Source: Polynucleobacter tropicus (lineage in GTDB: Bacteria; Pseudomonadota; Gammaproteobacteria; Burkholderiales; Burkholderiaceae). Taken from it: a stretch of 64,000 bases of DNA. Of the stretch, positions 59,948-64,000 are shown in pieces. Position 1 is the first letter of the stretch. Each line of letters opens with the position of its first letter. The stretch covers positions 1,764,965-1,828,964 of the forward strand of contig NZ_CP028942.1 in assembly GCF_013307225.1 (NCBI RefSeq), read 5' to 3'. Under the pieces are notes generated by a model. It made no database searches. It worked only from the letters and a program-made list of their open reading frames with translations, and was not told where the DNA came from. The translations under genes and the position numbers were made by a program.

Positions 59948-60832
59948 ATGCTTACTTTTCAGCAAATCATTCTCAAACTTCAAGATTATTGGGACCAACA
60001 AGGTTGTGCCCTATTGCAACCCATCGACTTAGAGGTTGGCGCAGGGACTTCCCATACCGCAACCTTCTTAAGGGCAATTGGACCAGAGCCTTGGAAAGCC
60101 GCTTATGTGCAACCATCGCGTCGACCTAAAGATGGACGCTACGGTGAAAACCCAAATCGCTTGCAACACTACTATCAGTATCAGGTTGTTTTAAAGCCAG
60201 CCCCTGAAAATATTCTGGAGTTGTATTTAGGGTCCTTGGCAGCGCTCGGTTTAGATCTCAAACAAAATGACATTCGTTTTGTTGAAGACGACTGGGAAAA
60301 TCCAACCCTTGGTGCTTGGGGCCTAGGCTGGGAGGTATGGCTGAACGGCATGGAAGTCACTCAGTTTACTTATTTCCAACAAGTGGGCGGCCTTGACTGC
60401 AAACCAGTTTTAGGAGAAATCACCTACGGTATCGAGCGCTTAGCAATGTACATCCAGAATTGCTCCAATGTTTACGATCTTGTTTGGGCTGACGGAATTT
60501 CTTATGGTGATGTTTATCACCAAAACGAAGTTGAGCAATCTTGCTACAACTTCGAACACTCAAATACAGATCTCTTATTTGCGAATTTTGGAAACTACGA
60601 AAGTGAAGCAAAGCGCTTAATGGAAGTGCCGCTGGCATTACCCGCTTATGAAATGGTTCTGAAAGCAGCGCACACCTTTAATTTATTGGATGCTCGTGGA
60701 GCAATTTCTGTGACCGAGCGTGCCGCTTACATTGGCCGTATTCGCAATCTATCGCGCGCAGTTGCACAAGCCTACTTTGACTCCCGAGAAAAACTCGGCT
60801 TTCCTATGTGTCAACGCCAAACCAAGGCTTAA
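59948..60832 (+). CDS. glyQ: Glycyl-tRNA synthetase, alpha subunit
   Basis: The catalytic subunit of the bacterial alpha2beta2 glycyl-tRNA synthetase. The 294-residue product opens [20 protein letters not shown] followed by [20 protein letters not shown], and has [20 protein letters not shown] followed by [12 protein letters not shown]. It lies about 30 bases before glyS, and short TAAAAT-like -10 sequence is seen upstream at about 59920, which may be a local promoter. Confidence 0.97.
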   Translation: MLTFQQIILKLQDYWDQQGCALLQPIDLEVGAGTSHTATFLRAIGPEPWKAAYVQPSRRPKDGRYGENPNRLQHYYQYQVVLKPAPENILELYLGSLAALGLDLKQNDIRFVEDDWENPTLGAWGLGWEVWLNGMEVTQFTYFQQVGGLDCKPVLGEITYGIERLAMYIQNCSNVYDLVWADGISYGDVYHQNEVEQSCYNFEHSNTDLLFANFGNYESEAKRLMEVPLALPAYEMVLKAAHTFNLLDARGAISVTERAAYIGRIRNLSRAVAQAYFDSREKLGFPMCQRQTKA

Positions 60833-60863
60833 GAGCCTGACTGATTGAAATTATTGTTTCCTT

Positions 60864-63002
60864 ATGAGCTCATCTAATTCAAACACTCCATCAGCAAGCT
60901 TGTTGATTGAAGTCTTTACCGAAGAATTGCCACCTAAGTCATTACGCCTTTTGGGCGATGCGTTTAGTGAAGGTATTTTTGCAGCCCTCAAAGCAGCCAA
61001 TCTCACCACCGAGTCTTCTGTTGCAACGGGATTTGCAACTCCACGCCGCTTAGCAGTTCAAGTAAGCAATGTATTAGGTCAAGGTCAAGATTACCCAGTA
61101 AGAGAAAAGCTCTTGCCAACGAGCATTGCGTATGATGCAGATGGCAAAGCAACAGCCCCATTATTAAAAAAATTAGCTGCCCTTGGTTTTTCTGACATTG
61201 ACCTGTCCACCCTAGAAAAATCTGGCGAAGGTAAAAATGAAGCGCTCTATCTCAATGTGATCGCTAAAGGCGCTTCGCTTGAAAAAACTGCGCAAACCGC
61301 ATTAGAGCAAACACTCAACAAACTACCGATTGCCAAAATGATGCACTACCAAGTGCAACAGAAAAATGGCGAGCTTAGTGATGTTCAATTTGCTCGCCCA
61401 GCACATCGCATTATTGCGCTGCACGGGGACAAAGCCATCAATATTCATGCTCTTGGCATCGATGCGGGTAATCAGACTGAGGGGCACCGCTTCTTGGCGC
61501 CTGGCGTATTTACGATTAGCGATGCAGATCAATACGAAAATGAACTTCAAAGTAAAGCAAAGGTGATTCCTGGCTTTATTAAGCGTCGTGAACAAATTAA
61601 AACCGCTTTACTTAAAGCGGCAGGCGATGACCTAGTCTTAATGCCTGACAGCCTGTTGGACGAGGTGACTTCATTAGTTGAATGGCCAGCTATTTATGAA
61701 TGTCACTTTGATCCAGAATTTTTAGAAGTACCGCAAGAGTGTCTGATTCTTACAATGCAGACAAATCAAAAGTACTTTGCTTTAACTGATAAACAGGGAA
61801 AGCTACGCAATCGATTCTTAATTGTTTCAAACATAGAAACAATTACGCCAGATGCCATTATTTCTGGTAACGAGCGAGTTGTACGTCCCCGCTTATCGGA
61901 TGCACGCTTTTTCTTCCAGCAAGACCAAAAACGCCCTCTAGCTTCTCGTGTGGCAGACCTCGGAAAAGTGGTCTATCACAATCAACTTGGAAACCAACTT
62001 GATCGTACTAAACGCGTACAAGGCATTGCTGTTGGAATTGCCAAGAAACTCAATGCAGATGAAAAATTGGCTAGTCGTGCCGCTGAAATTGCCAAGACAG
62101 ACTTGCTCACCGATATGGTTGGCGAGTTCCCTGAATTACAAGGCATCATGGGCACTTACTATGCGAAACATGATGGTGAGAATGTCGATGTAGCATCAGC
62201 ATGCAGCGAACACTATATGCCACGCTTTGCTGGCGATAACTTGCCTCAAACCCAAACCGGAACAATATTGGCAATCGCAGACAAACTAGAGACGCTAGTC
62301 GGCATCTGGGGCGTAGGACTTGCGCCAACTGGCGATAAAGACCCTTATGCGTTGCGTCGTCATGCGCTTGGTATTTGCCGCCTGCTTTTAGAAAAAAATC
62401 TTTCATTGAGCTTGCCAGAATTAATTGAACTGGCGCGCACGCAATTTACCCAGAAAGATGTTCAAGATAAAGCCAAAACAGCTGATATCTATGAATTCAT
62501 TATTGATCGTTTGCGCGCGTATTTACGTGACCAGTCCGTAGCAGGCAAACCATTTACCAGCGCTGAAATTGAGGCAGCTCTAAGCCAGTCTCCAGAGCAA
62601 ATCAATGATGTGATTGAGCGTCTAACTGCTCTTCGCGAATTTAATGCGTTACCTCAGGCTGCTCAGTTGGCTGCCGCAAACAAACGCATTAGCAATATTC
62701 TGAAGAAGACAACTACGGCTATTCCAGTAAGTTGCTCAAGCAAACTTTTGCAAATTCCTGCTGAAATCTCCCTACATCAAGCCCTGAATGCCGTTATTCC
62801 CACCCTGAATGCCGCTTATGAAAAGCGTCAATATGTTGAACTTTTACAAGCATTAGTTGCGCTTAGCGCGCCTATAGATCAGTTCTTTGCGGATGTCATG
62901 GTGATGGACCCCAATGCCGATCTGCGTGATAACCGTTTAGCTCTTTTGCAAGAACTACACCAAAAAATGAATCTCGTTGCCGATCTCGGCAAGTTAGCAT
63001 GA
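60864..63002 (+). CDS. glyS: Glycyl-tRNA synthetase, beta subunit
   Basis: The tRNA-binding subunit of glycyl-tRNA synthetase. The 712-residue product has LLIEVFTEELPPKSLRLLGD at the N-terminus, VATGFATPRRLAVQV, TEGHRFLAPG, and an HD-like region near GEFPELQGIMGTYYA and APTGDKDPYALRRHALGICR. The ATG of gmhB overlaps its stop as ATGA. Confidence 0.97.
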   Translation: MSSSNSNTPSASLLIEVFTEELPPKSLRLLGDAFSEGIFAALKAANLTTESSVATGFATPRRLAVQVSNVLGQGQDYPVREKLLPTSIAYDADGKATAPLLKKLAALGFSDIDLSTLEKSGEGKNEALYLNVIAKGASLEKTAQTALEQTLNKLPIAKMMHYQVQQKNGELSDVQFARPAHRIIALHGDKAINIHALGIDAGNQTEGHRFLAPGVFTISDADQYENELQSKAKVIPGFIKRREQIKTALLKAAGDDLVLMPDSLLDEVTSLVEWPAIYECHFDPEFLEVPQECLILTMQTNQKYFALTDKQGKLRNRFLIVSNIETITPDAIISGNERVVRPRLSDARFFFQQDQKRPLASRVADLGKVVYHNQLGNQLDRTKRVQGIAVGIAKKLNADEKLASRAAEIAKTDLLTDMVGEFPELQGIMGTYYAKHDGENVDVASACSEHYMPRFAGDNLPQTQTGTILAIADKLETLVGIWGVGLAPTGDKDPYALRRHALGICRLLLEKNLSLSLPELIELARTQFTQKDVQDKAKTADIYEFIIDRLRAYLRDQSVAGKPFTSAEIEAALSQSPEQINDVIERLTALREFNALPQAAQLAAANKRISNILKKTTTAIPVSCSSKLLQIPAEISLHQALNAVIPTLNAAYEKRQYVELLQALVALSAPIDQFFADVMVMDPNADLRDNRLALLQELHQKMNLVADLGKLA

Positions 63003-63571
63003 GCACCAGCTCTTCCAAACTCATTATTTTGGATCGCGATGGCGTGATCAACGAAGATCGCGATGACTATGTCAAATCAGCAGATGAATGGATGCCACTT
63101 CCAGGCAGCTTAGAAGCAATAGCACTTCTCAATCAAGCTGGCTATCAGATTGCCATTGCCACCAATCAATCGGGATTAGCAAGAGGGTATTTCACAATCA
63201 ATGAATTGCATGCCATGCATAGCAAGATGGAGAGGCTTCTCAAGCCCCTGGGCGGCAATATTGACAGCATCTTTTTCTGCCCCCATACGGATGCTCACGC
63301 TTGCGATTGCAGAAAACCAGCTCCGGGACTCATGAAGGAGATCGCTTTACGCTACAAAAGAACAGATACAAAACACCCTCTATTAGGTGTTCCAATTGTT
63401 GGCGATTCGCTGCGAGACCTACAAGCAGGCGTAGTATTAGGAGCGTCCCCACATTTAGTACTGACTGGAAAAGGGCAGAAAACCTTGGCAAAGGGCGAGC
63501 TTCCCGAGGGCACACAAATTCATGCAGACCTGATGGCATTCGCGAACTCTTTACTAGCAAACAAAGCTTAG
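62999..63571 (+). CDS. gmhB: D-glycero-beta-D-manno-heptose 1,7-bisphosphate 7-phosphatase
   Basis: A HAD-family phosphatase in the ADP-heptose pathway, the donor used by WaaF. The 190-residue product has the HAD motif LDRDGVINEDRDDYVKSADE, TNQSGLARGYFTINELHAMH, the zinc-binding FCPHTDAHACDCRKPAPG and VGDSLRDLQAG. The start overlaps the glyS stop. It precedes plsC. Confidence 0.93.
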   Translation: MSTSSSKLIILDRDGVINEDRDDYVKSADEWMPLPGSLEAIALLNQAGYQIAIATNQSGLARGYFTINELHAMHSKMERLLKPLGGNIDSIFFCPHTDAHACDCRKPAPGLMKEIALRYKRTDTKHPLLGVPIVGDSLRDLQAGVVLGASPHLVLTGKGQKTLAKGELPEGTQIHADLMAFANSLLANKA

Positions 63572-63578
63572 GATATTT

Positions 63579-64000
63579 ATGGTGCTCATCCGCTCAACGA
63601 TATTCGCTCTCTTCTTATTGGTCTTCACGCCAATTTGGTCAGTGCTATGCATGATTGCCTTTCCTTTCCTAAGCCCAGAAAATCGTTATAACTTCATCGG
63701 ACTTTGGAACAAAGTAGTCATTTGGCTCTTGTGGCACCTTTGCGGCATTCATTATGAAATTCGGGGCATGGAAAACATGCGCGCCGTTTTAAATCAGCCT
63801 GTAGTCATTCTGAGCAAACACCAATCCGCTTATGAAACTATTGCTTACATAGCCTTATTGCCTAAACAGCTCTGTTTTGTTTTCAAACGTGAATTACTTT
63901 GGATTCCATTTTTTGGTTGGGCGCTTGCTTTGTTAAAAATGATCCACATTAATCGAGCCAACAAACAAACGGCAGCCCTATCTGTCGCTAGCCAAGGTCG
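63579..64000 (+). CDS. plsC: 1-acyl-sn-glycerol-3-phosphate acyltransferase (3' end cut by window)
   Basis: The frame starts at 63579 (MVLIRSTIFALFLLVF) and runs off the window after about 140 residues. It makes phosphatidic acid at the inner membrane. The PlsC motif HQSAYET, where the usual Asp of HX4D is Glu as in other Burkholderiales, lies near residue 83, FKRELLWIPFFGWAL is motif two, and INRAN is near the cut. It lies seven bases after gmhB and is probably co-transcribed with glyS and gmhB. Confidence 0.9.
   Translation, partial: MVLIRSTIFALFLLVFTPIWSVLCMIAFPFLSPENRYNFIGLWNKVVIWLLWHLCGIHYEIRGMENMRAVLNQPVVILSKHQSAYETIAYIALLPKQLCFVFKRELLWIPFFGWALALLKMIHINRANKQTAALSVASQG

Overview
The window looks like a chromosomal segment of a Burkholderiales betaproteobacterium with a moderate to low G+C content, most like Polynucleobacter. 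This is judged from gene order and protein style only; no search was run. Supporting gene orders are yajC-secD-secF, pgk-pyk-fba-purC-purE-purK-tsaC, recA-recX-sucC-sucD-terC-pilin and miaB-ybeY-ybeX-lnt-glyQ-glyS-gmhB-plsC. A Bug-type solute-binding protein and a proton-translocating transhydrogenase split into three genes also fit. Coding density is very high and most genes are housekeeping.

Layout. 1-3175: Sec accessory operon (yajC, secD, secF). 3202-7789: waaA and purB (minus strand), a GST, mnmA. 7966-10860: pntAA-pntAB-pntB. 10974-13266: Bug-family binding protein and a convergent OFA-type MFS carrier. 13487-15622: groES-groEL with a CIRCE operator at a strong promoter. 15681-19666: a three-gene signalling locus with a degenerate EAL protein, a NarL/BvgA-type response regulator and a BvgS-type phosphorelay kinase, preceded by a palindrome. 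19727-28742: PBP4-type dacB, then a long minus-strand operon for glycolysis, purine synthesis and tRNA t6A. 28955-34482: ilvE, a zinc-finger protein, waaF, small conserved genes, a BepA-like M48 protease and moaC.

34483-37631 is the main accessory region: an A+T-rich insert with two glycosyltransferase-like genes and a methyltransferase. It lies between intact moaC and a second, diverged copy of the moaC 3' end (37632-37760), which still carries a terminator. This is the footprint of an integration or recombination event in moaC.

37815-43797: pilin, terC, sucCD, recX, recA (with a LexA box) and a DUF2878-type membrane protein. 43859-43935: tRNA-Met. 44004-55625: mixed metabolic and transport genes (small repeat protein, MOSC, MHS transporter, GGT-like, TRIC-type, MaiA-like, AEC, gamma carbonic anhydrase, AmtB, OsmC, rhodanese, Na+/H+ antiporter-like). 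55692-64000: miaB-ybeY-ybeX-lnt-glyQS-gmhB-plsC, with ybeZ/phoH missing from its usual place and plsC cut by the window edge.

No CRISPR array, transposase, integrase, toxin-antitoxin pair or recognisable defence system was seen. The least ordinary items are the moaC-flanked surface-sugar island and the BvgRAS-like locus with its candidate operator.
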